Below, piece by piece: positions 10,657 to 22,930 of a stretch of DNA of 64,000 bases. The position numbers and the translations under genes are program-made. The stretch is from Cepaea nemoralis. Lineage: Eukaryota > Mollusca > Gastropoda > Stylommatophora > Helicidae. Under the pieces are notes generated by a model. That model saw only the letters and a list, made by a program, of their open reading frames with translations, had not been told where the DNA came from and did no database searches. Position 1 is the first letter of the stretch. Each line of letters starts with the position of its first letter. Location of the stretch: the NCBI GenBank assembly GCA_014155875.1, contig JACEFZ010028297.1:293501-357500 (forward strand), in the 5' to 3' direction.

Positions 10657-12689
10657 ACAAAATAAGCCCAACATCTGTTGTGATCCTGTACTGTCTGTTG
10701 ACAGAAGTGTCAGGACTTTCCCGGGCTTTCTGTGTATATGTTTCTGTTAAGCTAAACAAAATACCCAATATTTATTACATAATGTTTATCAAGTGTAGGG
10801 TGGTAAATATAATAAATTAGAATAAGGACAGGTTTCGCTAGGGGTATTCAGTATGAATGGGGTCTAAAGCCCAAACACGCCCTCTATAGGAATTAATATA
10901 TTGGCTCGTAACCCCCAAGTATTGAACAAGGCAGAAAAGGGTGCAAGTTCAACACTAACATAGAAGAAATGTTTCCCATAGAAGGCTGGGAGATCCGGGA
11001 AGTTCTACCACAGACACCCGAGTACTAATCACTCTACCCAGAGGGTGTGTACATGTGTAAGTGCCCCGCCCCACATTTAATCTCCCACATATATATATAT
11101 ATACACAATGACAAGTATCCACTGTCATGCACATCCACAGTATTATACAACAGAGGGACAACAACCAATGTTAGACGCAACAACTGGATTACATGACAGA
11201 GGAAAACAGCCACTGTTAGACAAAACAGTACAATGACTCACTGTATCACATAACAGTAACAATACCTCACTGTATCACATAACAGTAACAATAACTGGAC
11301 TATAAACATCAATTTTGGAACACCAGGTTAACAATGAAGTAACTTCAAGGCTTTGTTAAACCAAACAAACAAACAATTGTATTGTGGAAAACATTTGGGT
11401 TCTGGAAAACCCTGTTGGCTACAATATGACATATACATGAAAGAAATTATTCATATTCAGGCAATGCACACAAAGTATACACCCAAACAGAAGTCCCCAA
11501 AAATATTTCCCCAAAAAAGGTTCACATCAAATACATGTGTCAAACACAAAACAAAGTAAATCCATACAAAGAAATAGATAAAGAAAATCTATCTAATCTG
11601 TCTCTAGAACTATCCTATGGGCTGATGATGACTCCCTCTCCTTCAATATCCACTAGAAAAAGTCTGGCCATAATCACACTCTCTTTAATCCAGGAAAACA
11701 GCTGCTTTGCATATATCCACTATTTAGAAAATTGGGGATTGCACACACACACACACACACACAGAACTTTCACTTCTGGATCATATATCCATCGCGAAAA
11801 ACATGTAGGAGTAATCCATATTAATCCAATGTGGATATACTGTAATCTCTCAAGTCACAGTTGCTAAGTCACTGGGCTAGGAGCGTTCCAGGGTGATATA
11901 ACAGACAGGTATAAATAAGTCTGAAGCATTCTGGCGTGGCATGACACACAGGAGTCCATGTGATTGATTCGATCAGGATCAGGCACAAACACTTTCAGTA
12001 TCTCTTTGGATGAGGAGTGACATCACATAATCCATTAGAATTTCCTGACAGAACTAACTTGAATGGGGCATGAATATTCCAGCCCCTTTCTCTGGGTTAA
12101 GATGTAGGTTATTCTTTCTTCAGCTGAATATACGACTTGATTGACGGGAGTTGGTAATGTGCTTGATTATCCATGTCTGGGATATGATGGATGAGAAGAT
12201 TCAAAGGAAGCTGGGAGTTCACACAATCAGTTGGTAATCCATACTGGTAAATGATGGTGAATTCCAGACTATCCATGAGCCTCTGGAATATGACAGTTGA
12301 ACGTGGAATTAGGCGGTGACTTTTAGAAGAGGTTATACTCTGTATCCATCTAGGCCAGGCATGCCTCATGTCTTTGCAGACATTGAAAAGCTTAACACCG
12401 TCTGTAAGTTCCCAGAGGTAGGGAATCCACTTCCGCATATTCAAAATCCGTTATGTATCCAGGCATTGACATTCAGGTTCAGGGTGAGTAGCAGTAACCA
12501 GCACTCTTTGTATAATATTAGAGGAGGCTGATATCCCAGTTTCCTGCCTCTAAATCCAAACAAGTTGACTATAAATCCAGTGCCAAACATGGTGACTAGT
12601 GCCAATACTCCACCGCCATCTCTAGCGCCTATGTAGAGTGAAGAAGAACAGGGTCGATATAGATTAGTAATACAACCCAAACATTGATA
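10657..12689. other. Unassigned region with weak tRNA-like and coding signals
   Basis: A possible tRNA-like SINE head lies on the minus strand at about 10985-11050 (CTGGGTAGAGTGATTAGTAC). A CA tract is at 11743-11762. Two overlapping minus-strand frames at 12109-12444 (111 codons) and 12441-12680 (79 codons) lack any motif I recognise and could be chance or decayed repeat. Motifs such as CGCTAGAGATGGCGG near 12620 hint at a regulatory or repeat origin without settling it. Confidence 0.3.
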
Positions 12690-12806
12690 ATTGTATCATA
12701 ATAAAATCTACATTCTTATAACAATGTATCATAATAAAACATACATTCTGATAACAATGGATCATAATAAACCCTACATTCTGATACCAATGTATCATAA
12801 TTAAAA
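12690..12806 (+). repeat. 33-bp tandem repeat, about 3.4 copies
   Basis: GTATCATAATAAAA recurs at 12693, 12726, 12759 and 12792, an exact 33-bp period, with ACATTCTKATAACAA between. Confidence 0.85.
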
Positions 12807-13129
12807 TTAGAGGGAACAAAAGGGGAGAAGAAAGAAAGGTGACAATAGTTGCCTAGCACTTGTCGCCTACTGTAGAGTTTTGTCTCACTCCAAAAGTGAG
12901 TAAGATATCTACTCAATAGGTACATTTCTTCTGGACTGATACTGGAGCTTCCTGAGGGGTTACGCACCACCTAATCCATCCAAACATTTTGATAGTACCG
13001 CTGTCACACCATGGAAAAAGTTCATGAGACACTGTCCTCATGTAAACAATTCATAAATCTCCTTTCCATAGTTACAAACAGCATTATGTAAGTACCACTG
13101 ATAAATGGCAGAAGTTTAGCTACCAGTTC

Positions 13130-13820
13130 TTCTTCTTCTTCTTCTTCGTTCATCCGGAGTTTTTTTTCGGACGTGATTGCGTTGTGCCTGTTTACAGCAG
13201 AGCTGCGTTCTTGCGCCGTTAGGCCGACACATCCGACTTCTGCGGGCATTTGTTGACCGTGTTAACCTTCCCGGGGGTTTCTTAGGACGTTAGACTCTCA
13301 CTGTTGTGGTGTTATCTCCCATCCCAGCTGGCCCATATAGAACAGCCAAAGGCATCCTGGTCGGCCCTCAAGGGAAGGCAGGGGCAGACCATGGGCATTC
13401 CCCGCCATCCAAGGAGGCTTCCATAATTGCAGAGCCATCACACACCGCTCTGGTACTGGGCTCACCCAAGGAATCGTCACGTCCTGCACATGGCTGCTTA
13501 GCCTCACTTCCGTATATTGGGCCTTCCGTTCACCATAGGCTGTTCTTCCAGAAGCCAGAAGAATGCAGTTTGCAGATGACATCCACACAGTGAGCTTTCG
13601 ATTCGGACTTTCCACGTAATGGATTTGCTATCCAAGCAATATTCCATTTTGTGCCACTAGGACACTTTTTCCACCTTTTTTGAAGCCCACACAGTGAGCT
13701 TTTGATTCGGACTTTCCACGTAATGGATTTGCTATCCAAGCAATATTCCATTTCATGCCTCTGGGAGGCTTGTGTAACCGACATGCCTGTGGTATGAAGT
13801 GTGGCAGTCTAAATACTTCT
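13130..13820 (-). repeat. LINE 3' UTR with 104-bp duplication and GAA tail
   Basis: The segment beginning CCACACAGTGAGCTT at 13583 recurs at 13687 with very few changes over about 70 bp, a period of 104 bp. The UTR ends at a GAA-repeat tail (13130-13148), directly followed by the TSD. Confidence 0.75.
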
Positions 13821-15326
13821 TCATGTACATTTAAATGTCAACCTGAATACAGTTAAAGTAAGCTGCAGTCGACTTGAGCTTGTTGATATTTCCATAGAGC
13901 TTGTCCTCGAATGAAGCAGGTGTGGGCCAAATATCTTTCTCTGTTCTGCATATATTGGGCACTCTTGCAGCAAATGTTTAGCTGTCATTTTACCAGTTCC
14001 ACAATTACATTCATCTGTATCTCCTATCTTTAGTTTGTTGAACAAGTGGTATTTCAACCTGTTGTGTCCTGTGCGGAGTCTGAAGATTGCTACTTGTTCT
14101 CTTCGGTCGAGTTTGTAATATGCATCATCCTTCTGGTGGCCTGGATGCTCTGATTCCCATTTGGTTCTATAAGTGCTTTTTATCAACCTCTTTGCCTCAT
14201 TATAGGTTATGTCTATGTCAGGCTGTGGTAGTCGTCCGCCCTCTTTTGCCAGTCTGTCAGCCTCTTCATTTCCAGGTATACTGCAATGTGATGGGATCCA
14301 CTGTATTACAACTTTTTGTGATTTCTGGCATAGACCATGGAGTGCTGCTCTTAGGTCAGCTATTTCTGTGCTGTTATTGCTCTTCAGTATTGAGACAGCT
14401 GACTTTGCATCTGTAAAGATAGCTATTTGCGTCTCTTTATTTTCCTCCATCAAGAGCATTTCTGCTGCAGTTTTCAGAGCCTCTACCTCCGCTTTGAAGT
14501 TACTTGAAAACTTTCCAGTTGCCACTGAATGTGTTTTTTTCACTCCATTTTTTAAATTTAGGAGAATTCCTCCTCCTCCATTCTCTACTGAATTTTTGGC
14601 TGATCCATCTGTATATGCATGGGTCCAATTGCTGCTTGGGTAATGTTCTTTTATGTAGTTTAGGGTTATTTCTCTTCTTTCGGTTTCATGCTGAGTGTTC
14701 TTTTTCTCAATACCAGGAATGTTTTCTATCATCTCAGGCAGTTGCTGCTGTCTCCAAGCTGGGAACTTGTCTGCATTGTAAATGGGTTTGACTGTTGATA
14801 TGTTAAGTATGGGATCTGCCCTAATCTTTCGTTTTGCAGTTTCTAAAAAGTTGCTACGCTTCAGTCTTCCCTTTCCAAAACCACTAAACCTTTTATACAT
14901 AGGGTGGTCTGTCAATCTTCTAAATTTTTCAGCTTGTTGCTGGGCTCTGCTATCTCTTCTATCCTGCATTGGTTGTAAACAAGTGATCTTTTCTAATTCA
15001 TTAATAGGCGTTGTCTCCAGGCTTCCAGTTATGATTCGCATTCCTTGATTTTGGACTCTACTTATTTTGTTAAAGTTTGACTTAGCTGCTGTTGCCCAAG
15101 CTGCAATGCCATATTCCAGTACTGGCCTCACCCGTCCAGTATATAACTTCTTGAGAACTTTCTCATCTGCTCCCCACGTTGTACCAGCTAGCTTTTTCAT
15201 GATTGCCATTCTTTGCCTTGCTCTTGTTCGATTTTTCTCAACCTGTGTCTTCCATGTCAGGCGACGATCAAAGGTGACTCCTAGATAGTTTGGATTTTCT
15301 TCATGGCGCAACATTTTTCCATTCAA
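13821..15326 (-). pseudogene. LINE thumb/RNase H domain ORF
   Basis: This 501-codon frame continues the reverse transcriptase one frame away. It begins near NYLGVTFDRRLTW (the thumb-proximal segment), passes VQNQGMRIITG, then an RNase H fold with the acidic motifs YTDGSA, FKAEVEALK and IFTDAKSA and the closing SHCSIPGNEEADRLAKEG. A C-terminal cysteine/histidine cluster (CNCGTG...AKHLLQECP) follows. All RNase H catalytic positions I can identify are present, so this half is better kept than the reverse transcriptase. RNase H would remove template RNA during integration. As part of a broken polyprotein it cannot be made as one chain. Confidence 0.88.
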
Positions 15327-16868
15327 TACCAGCTTAGGTTGCTGAGTTTAGTTGAGAGGGAGAACACTGTGCATGTTGTTTTCTCCTCACTTATCTTCAC
15401 TAGCCATGATTTTGACCAGTCCTCTAGCGCTAATAGGGCTTGCTGTATTCTGCTGTTAGCTGTACTAATATATTCTTCAGATGTCCATATGGCTAGGTCA
15501 TCTGGAAAGGATGATGTGTGTACTCTGGCTGGAAAATTTTCCGTGATGTCGTTTATATATGCTAGGAATAATGTTGGTGAAAGAACTCCTCCTTGGGGGA
15601 CACCTTGCTCCAACAGCATCATTTTGCTGGTTTGTCCTTGTACTTTTGTCCTGGCAGTTCTGTTCTCAAGGTAGTGGCTGATCCATTTGTACATTTTCCC
15701 ACAAACATGCATTTTTTGCAGTTTTACTTTCAGTCCTTCCTTCCATACTTTATCAAATGCTTTTTCTAAATCTATCCAGACCGCTAGTGTGTGCTTTTTC
15801 TCTTGGAAGGCATCCTCTATTTCCTGAGCTATATAGGTTATTTGATCTTCAGTGGATCTGTACTTTCTTAATCCTGCTTGGTGAGGTGTTAAGAGTTGGT
15901 TTTCTTCCAGATGCCATGTTAGCCTGCCATTGATAATGCGTTCCATTAATTTTCCTACACAGCTAAGAAGACTGATAGGTCGATAGCCATTTGGTTCTTC
16001 CAGGTCTTTTCCTTTCTTTGGGACTGGTATTAGTATAGCTTCCTTCCATGCCTGTGGGACTATTCCCCTCTTCCAGCTGTAATTTAGGACTGCTAGTAGT
16101 TTTCTTTTTTGCCTTAGTGCCTAGTCCTATTAGCATTTCATTTGTGATTCCATCCTTTCCTGGTGATGTCTTCTTTTTTAGGGTATTCATTGCCTGTTCC
16201 ATTTCTTCCATTGTTAGATTTGCCATCATATATTCTGCTGCTGTCTCTGTATATCTATGATGTATCTGTTTATCTTTGATTGCTTTCTTCTGTTCGGCTG
16301 TAATATCAATGTGGTTTGCACTGGCATAGTGTTCCATTAGTGCATTTGCAGCCTTTTTTCCTGTAAGCAAGGCATTTCCTTGTTTAATTGTTATTTGTTT
16401 GTTTCTAGGTCCTTCATTGTTCATGGCTTTCACTAGTTTCCATAGTTTGTTTCCATCCCTGTCAAAATTCAGGTTTTCTGTTTTTTTTCTCCAACAATGT
16501 CTTGTTGTTTGATTTACTGTTCTTTTATATTTTGCTGAGATGGCTTTGAGAGAGATGTTCGCTTCAGTTGTTTGTTCTCTCTCTGCGGTCTTCCTAGCAT
16601 CTTCAACTTTGTCCTCCAAAATTTGTAGTTCCTCAGTCCAGTATGGTTTGTAATTTTTTCTCGCTCCTCTTGGAATAGACTCAGTGGCCGCCTGTATTAT
16701 TGCTCTGTTTAGACTTTCCACCATTTGCTTCATGTTGCCATAGCGTGTATTTATGTTTTCACAATATTTGTCTGTTAGTATGGCAAATCTGTCCCAATCT
16801 GCTCGTTTGTAATTCCAGCGGGGCAAAGGCTTTTGCTCCTGTGGAACATACTCCATATTTATTACAAG
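15323..16868 (-). pseudogene. LINE reverse transcriptase, frameshifted, altered palm box
   Basis: From 16868 downward the protein runs through PLPRWNYKRADWDRF, SPGKDGITNEML, the domain A segment WIDLEKAFDKVW and the domain B segment GVPQGGVLSPTLFL. The reading frame is broken near 16110 and again near 15990, and shifts once more at about 15330-15370 before the RNase H part. The catalytic palm box reads FPDDLAIW where the sister LINE at 61-64 kb has MYADDLVLW; both aspartates remain but the alanine is a proline. The open frame extended upstream to 16931 begins with a methionine run encoded by a CAT repeat in flanking DNA, outside the TSD, so that start is not the element's own. The enzyme is presumably dead. 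Confidence 0.85.
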
Positions 16869-16880
16869 AGCTACCAGTTC

Positions 16881-18536
16881 AGTCATCTCCTTTTGCATCA
16901 TCATCATCCTCATCATCATCATCATCATCATGTGTTTGTCCCCATTGGGGGGGGGGGGGGAGTTAAAAGATCTACTCCAACAGTAACATCATGAATAGAA
17001 TATACATTCTTATAACAGCATTTATTACAGCATCAAGCAGTAACAATCATGAGCATAAAAGGTAAAATACTCATAAAAGAGAAATCATGGGAATCTTTTC
17101 CCATACACTTGAGATTATGTATATCATACCACATGAAAATCCCATAACATCATTTATGAAAATAAAAGACTACAAGACAATCTCTGTGTATTTACAACCA
17201 GGTAAACAAAAGATTAACTCCTAAGTGCATGAAAAAGTCAAGCGAGAATATATATATCTCTCTCTCTCTCTATCTAACAACCTATATTAAAGTTGTACAC
17301 AAATGTGAGATAGTAATATTTCTCCATCATAAGAGCAGAAATACAAAATATGCACTCAGGAAAAAAAAAACACTTTATAGCACAGAGACCAGTTGTGAAA
17401 AATAAGCATTTAGGAATAAAGTAAGTTCACAAAATCATCTCAGAAGAATGACTCATAGCAAGATTATATTGTTAGCTTTATGAAGGCTGACTGGACAACA
17501 TGGCGATGTCCCGGCTGTGTGACGTAAACCAACATTTCAATGAAAGCGATTCTCCTAATTTTCACACACACAACTTCAATCATGATATTAGTTGCCACAA
17601 AGCATTTATCCTAATACATAACATGATATGTTGTATATAATATAATGCTCACCTAAAACGCAGAGAATAAGTGGGCTTTAAATTAACCCATTAACAATGG
17701 GTCACCCGCTAACATTGGAGAAACATGGCGATTGACCAGACCGCTTTGTCTACCAAGCCTTTGTCTAGATTAAGCCTGTGTTTCCGGGGCGCGGCCAATC
17801 AATTGTCTTAAAACAAAAAGAAATTTCGTTTCGTTAATTCTCCCGTCCTAAGTTTTCATAGCGCGTGAAGCTGTCTGCTGGAAAAGACGGAGGGATGATG
17901 ACATACATGTCACATCAAGGAAGAAATCTCAATGCGTCCATATTCATTGTTTTTGGTTTCCCTAAGGCTAGTTTTGTATAAGACTAATATTGTGTCTGTT
18001 TGCTTGTTTGTATACGACAACACTTTTATTTCCATTGTATATGCAGAGGCAGTGATAGACGTATTTTAGTTCTTCATTCCGGTGTGTCAACTGTTGAGTT
18101 ATTCAGTCGCAGTTGTTCCTTATGACTGGCACCTTGCTGTCTTAACAGACGATAGTTTGTCGAATGCCTCGCTATAGCACTAAGCCTGGGCTGAATTTAG
18201 ACTGTGTTGCCCTTGCGGCATGATCCCCTTCTCGGCCTGCCTAGTTTACTCCAGAGGAAAGGTAACACCAATACGTCTAGAACAAGACAAGCTGCAGATG
18301 CTGCCGGATCAGCAAAGCAATGCTCCAACTGTTCGCCTTTCGGACCTTCCATCCTAGACCAGTTGCCGACCAGGGCTTAGGACCTAGTCTGCCCTGCCAT
18401 GACATTTAGTCTTTAGATTGCATTTCCTCGCACAAGGATAAGGCGTGTACCCTCCCATTGCACACCTCCGCCCGAAGCCGTTGGCGCAATGTAGGGTGTC
18501 GGGTTTGGTGAGCTCGCCCAATATTCGGCGCTAACA
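16881..18536. other. Unassigned DNA, minor simple repeats
   Basis: A CAT repeat (16893-16931), a poly-G run (about 16949-16961) and a short TC tract (17256-17273) are present. The sequence from 18120 to 18530 is GC-richer and looks repeat-derived, but I cannot name it. No exon is evident. Confidence 0.35.
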
Positions 18537-18563
18537 GAAGCAGGTATTAGTTATACCTGCTTC
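18537..18563. other. Perfect 11-bp stem hairpin
   Basis: GAAGCAGGTAT at 18537-18547 pairs with ATACCTGCTTC at 18553-18563 around a 5-nt loop. Function unknown. Confidence 0.7.
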
Positions 18564-19729
18564 AGAATTGATGGTACTGTAGCGAATTGGATGTGAGTCA
18601 GGGTATAACCTTGCTTAACTCTTCACAAGTAATGGAGAGATTCTATAGTACTACCCAAAACCCAACTGAAGCAAAACAGTAGAGAAACCACGAGCTCAGA
18701 GAACAAAGGTTGACCTCAGTCACATGAAAGTGATAGGCTGAATAACATATTCAACCAGGTGTCAAAGTCCCGTATATCGTGGGATTAAAATAGATATCTA
18801 GTTAGACCATATCATGGAGATGATGCAACAGGGTGTAACATGGCTGTTTTTCTGATATATTAGTCACAAGTACCCGGCAAATTACACCTAGCGCCAATGT
18901 GAAAAGTTCAAACATAAATTATGAAACTTCGAAGACAATAAGAGTCATAACACATGCTGAGATATGTCTCTGAATTACCATAAATAATTTTAAAACAATT
19001 ATTTACATAATAGTAAGGCCAAAATCAACACCTAAACGGGTACTATATTTTTAGCGACGCAGAAATGAGTGCGTAGAACATTACGAAGCATTAACTGAGA
19101 AGGCACCCCTTTTTTGCAGTTTCTTCACTGCCACCGAAGCACCCAGTGCGCATTAACTGAGATCTATAAATGTCTCAAATATACTAAGTGTTATAATAGC
19201 AGTTGTTCGCACTGGGATAGGAGGCCAGCGCTTGGGATGCGAGCAGGTAAATAGACAGAATAAAATTTGAGTTATTACATAGTAGATTAGACTGTACTTT
19301 GATGGTTGCTAGAAATGAGGAACGAGAAATAGATAGAGGATTACTTGAAAACTCTTTTTACACTATTTAACCGACTCTGCTCTTAGGGCTTATGCTGAGT
19401 TAGATTCTTCTTCTAGTCCACATTATCAAATGTATCACGAATTGATTGACACGCTGTGGTATACTGTTGCCACGTTTCTATGAATATCGTTCATCTGACT
19501 GGTGATTTGAGTTCATTACCAACTCCAGCCTGTATCAATCGTAGTGTGTATTTGGTAGTATTGGAATTTGGTGGTCGAACATTGCCACAATTATGGTTGC
19601 TTTATAACGTCACGTAGAAAGTGCCCAGCGGTTGGAGCTACAGAACCGTGTGCATTACTGGCAACATACAAATATATCAGACACAAGATTCAGTTCTTAC
19701 GGACATCAACTTGTAAATTTCACCCAAGG
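18564..19729. other. Unassigned AT-rich DNA
   Basis: Nothing recognisable. Confidence 0.35.
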
Positions 19730-20012
19730 AGGTCCGCAGGGCCGAATGGATATAAGCACTAGTTCTTAAACACTCAGTGTGCTGATGCCGATGTAGCCGG
19801 TTTAACCCCTACACATGTCAGTTGGACTAAAATGTTGACTTCTCGTCCTTGACTTTGGGAAGTAAATTACAAATACCTCTGAAGTCGGAGTGGGTTCATC
19901 TGATGGCGACCAACACTGGTAATAAGAAAAGCTAATCCATACGCAAAAATCAGTCCAGCGCACTAGAACAAGTAGCAGTGTATGGACTACGCATGAGTTA
20001 AAAGCTAGCGAG
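19730..20012 (+). repeat. tRNA-derived SINE, family C
   Basis: The head has GGCCGAATGGATATAAGCAC as a box A region and GGTTTAACCCC as box B. The body includes GGACTAAAATGTTGACTTCTC, GTCGGAGTGGGTTCATCTGA and TCCATACGCAAAAATCAGTC. Copies at 52673-52955 and, reversed, 38955-39192 share the whole length. Confidence 0.75.
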
Positions 20013-20019
20013 CGGAATA

Positions 20020-20157
20020 GAAACTTTCACCCAATATGCTAAACACCATCGCGGTGCCCTCGTTCGAGGGAGGGATAGTAGTAGTAAGGAAGGGTGGAAA
20101 CTTTCACCCAATATGATAAACACCATCGCGGTGCGCTCGTTCGAGGGAGGGACACTT
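20020..20157 (+). repeat. 77-bp tandem duplication
   Basis: GAAACTTTCACCCAATATG...TCGTTCGAGGGAGGGA at 20020 recurs at 20097 with two or three substitutions. Confidence 0.85.
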
Positions 20158-21664
20158 TCTACGCACCCTGTGCTCCAGTTGGAAAGGAACATTTTCCCGT
20201 CTTATATATCCACCACCTCTACAAATGTCAATACTTCAAGCACACATCTTGGAAGAACACACACACTCGACATGTAAGGTGACAGCTTGCCAAGCATTAA
20301 CTCTTTCATAAAGACTTTTGGGACCAGCGGAAGATTTTCAGATTGTCGTCGTGCATCTTTCTGGAGCTACCAATTATAAAAGTTCACACAGGACCTTTAG
20401 GTGAAGTTGTCTGTCAACTACGTTTCAGTGTGTTGTCTAATTCATATTCTTAATGCAATGAAGGTACTAGTGACACTGATCTGAATACATAATAGAGAAG
20501 CTAGATATCTCACCAAAGATCACATCCACAAATATCATTATTCAAGTATTCACAATTAACATCCAACTAATCTACTGGTCATCATTATCAGTACACGATT
20601 GATCCATTTTTGTAGCTGGCAATCATTTCTCATTTAATTACCAATTGTGTCACCGCATTAAAACCCTGCTTCTCAAATAGCTGTGTCAGACTTAGAATTG
20701 AATGCCAGCTAATCAACAATCTGGGATGCATCCACCCGGCAGGAATGAATACTGTCGTGGACGCTACAGTATAACTGTGGCATCTTCCCCATTGTTTACA
20801 CTACCTATTACCGTGCTGTTCTCTCTCTCTCTCCCCCCCCCCCCCCCCCCCCCCCCCGCGATATCTAGACTTAATTGTCCCCACATTTCTATGTTTTCAT
20901 AGCAGACTGTTCACATATTTTTGGCTACTCAAATCCTTTTTGGCAACCCATTTTCAATTCTGCGCCACGCGTTTTCGCAGCTGGCCTAGTCACATTTCCT
21001 GCCCCACATGTAAATATCAGATTGTGCATCATAAGTGATAGGTCGTGTGCTTGTGTTTCTGTCGTTGTTTTATCTGTGTTGTCATTGACAAAGATTCTTA
21101 GAATCGAAACGTCTGTGTGTCTATTGTATGCGTTCGTGTGTATTTTATTTTATCTTATTTTATTATTCATTTTTATTATATTTATTGAGTGCTTCTGATT
21201 TCGGATTTTTCACCTGTATTTCGCGACACGTGGATCTCCTTGTAAGGTATGTGTTACGTTTGTTAATGTTTAGTTCGTTTTTTTCTCGCATGAATTTAAA
21301 ATACCTATTTGTTTCCATCTCATTTAATTAGATTAGACTTTAGTTAAGGGCGAAAGTGTGTGACTGTGCACTATCGTCTGCAAATTGAAGGGATAGGCCT
21401 GGGGGAATTTAACTTGATGAAAAGGCACAACAATTATTTTCAAATTAAATTCAGAAATGTACCTAATTTGGTCACATGATTATTAATTTGAGGCTGGGAT
21501 GGGCCCTAATTAAGATTTCTCTTCTGAAGTTGAACAGGATAGAGATAGTGGAAACCAATGTTAGGAAGCGGAGGCTGGTTACTAGGACACCCAGTCTTGG
21601 ACTACCTACTTCTCAGTGTGTACAGTATCTACACGATCTCTGTTAGTCTATTTCTATTAGAGCG
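20158..21664. other. Unassigned DNA with TC and poly-C tract
   Basis: A TC run and a C homopolymer occupy about 20820-20857. The rest holds no recognisable gene. Confidence 0.35.
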
Positions 21665-22235
21665 TATTCATCCATTCATTCAGTAGCATGTCCTTTGCAG
21701 AACCTCGCACTCATAACAACCTTCCGGTAAACTTCTCGATCACAAGCGAGATGCCACACGTACGATACACCCATCTGGAGATCATCTGCCACAAATTGTG
21801 CCCATCTTCTCTTTGGCCCTCCTCTTCCTAGCTTCCCAGGCATATATTATTGTTCTATCCAAACTTTCATGACATTTCAAGTGACCAAAATATTTCAATT
21901 TCCTTTGTTTTATCATCTTTAGTAGCCAACCTTCTTCAATATTCAATCTTGTCGTATGGATGCATTTGTTATTTTCTGTATCCAAGACATTCTTAGAACC
22001 CGTCTATAACATTTATGTTCAAAGGCATTTATGCGCTGTTCAGCTTGTTTACTAAGTGTCCAGGTCTTATAAGCGTATGTTGCAATTGGACAGATGAATG
22101 CTCTTAAAAATCTAATTATTGTAGGTCTGTCTATCTATCCCACAGTTTATTCAGTTGTAGTTTTTGAAGAGCAATAGATATTCGTCTTTTAATTTCTTTC
22201 ATTGTATCACCACTGTAGGTCTTTAATGATCCAAG
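21665..22235 (-). mobile_element. RTE-like LINE, C-terminal fragment
   Basis: The minus strand encodes RFLRAFICPIATYAYKTWTL, INAFEHKCYRRVLRMSW and GWLLKMIKQRKLKYFGHL, parallel to the copy at 1-690 and continuing past it to the protein's C-terminus. The tail near 21665-21690 contains GAATGAATGGATGAA, a typical simple LINE 3' end. Stops and a shift interrupt the frame near 22120. It is a 5'-truncated dead copy of the same family. Confidence 0.8.
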
Positions 22236-22299
22236 ATTAACTGATCTGTCTGGCTTGGGGGTCTCACCACCAGATCTCTTTCTTATTATGTTTTATTTA

Positions 22300-22560
22300 A
22301 TTGTTGTTAGGGTTTCTTGGTAAGTTTTGCAGAAGGTAGTTTTCCGTTGCTTTCCTTCTGGGCAGTGACTGTACTAGTCGATGGCCATAGGCATTGTCTC
22401 TACTGATGAGATCATCTGCTTATCGGCGCAGAGTGCAGACCATGACCAACAACAATCTGTCAGCTGCTCTCACACTCCATACACCACCTGCTTCCAGTTT
22501 CACGTAACCCTGATGGGGGAGGGGGAGCGAACCCCCCCCCCCCAAAAAAAAGGGGGGGGA
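22300..22560 (-). repeat. Decayed SINE-like fragment and poly-C/A/G run
   Basis: On the minus strand the stretch 22320-22365 reads GAAGGAAAGCAACGGAAAAC, a diverged form of the SINE D core. Homopolymer runs of C, A and G follow at 22534-22559. Confidence 0.4.
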
Positions 22561-22714
22561 TGGTAGAGGGTACTCCACCTTGCCCTAGGGTGTCCCGCAG
22601 ACTAACCGAAGAAAGGGGGCGTCTTGCATCTCCTTTAATAGGGGATACCCCTATCCCGCTAAACGAAGAGACGTATTTTTTTTTCGCATATCCTATACAG
22701 GACATCGCTATCAA

Positions 22715-22930
22715 CACCAGCGTTATACCGCTGTTGTTGATTTCTTGGCAAGATTACGCTCAGTAGTTTGCCATTGCTTTCTGAGCGGCCGACTCACTTA
22801 TCTCGTAAGTCACCAACACGACGAGAACCGCTTCCAATTCTCGCGCGCCGCGTTACCCTACGTGGATAAACGGGATTACGGAGAAAGTCGCTTACCGCCT
22901 AGGCCAGGGAGACCGGCAAGAGACGTATTA
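22715..22930 (-). repeat. tRNA-derived SINE, family D
   Basis: On the minus strand it opens with GCCGGTCTCCCTGGCCTAGG and TCCGTAATCCCGTTTATCC, and carries the AGAAAGCAATGGCAAACTAC core near 22763-22785. The middle differs from other copies. Confidence 0.6.

Larger units (their letters stand above)
13118..16880 (-). mobile_element. 5'-truncated RNase-H LINE with 12-bp TSD
   Basis: AGCTACCAGTTC occurs at 13118-13129 and again at 16869-16880, bracketing 13130-16868. On the minus strand the element starts abruptly inside the region upstream of the reverse transcriptase, so endonuclease and ORF1 are missing. It runs through reverse transcriptase and RNase H and ends in a GAA-rich tail at 13130-13148. 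The second LINE (61212-64000) ends in the same tail type. Order of domains plus RNase H points to the I/Nimb group of LINEs rather than RTE. Target-primed insertion explains the 5' truncation and the TSD. Confidence 0.85.

Noticed and set aside
12109..12680. Two overlapping minus-strand frames as a host gene
   Set aside because: No motif, no splice signals I could confirm, and a frame change in between; kept only as a note on an unassigned region.
15963..16931. Methionine-run N-terminus as a protein start
   Set aside because: The run lies in a CAT repeat outside the LINE's TSD.
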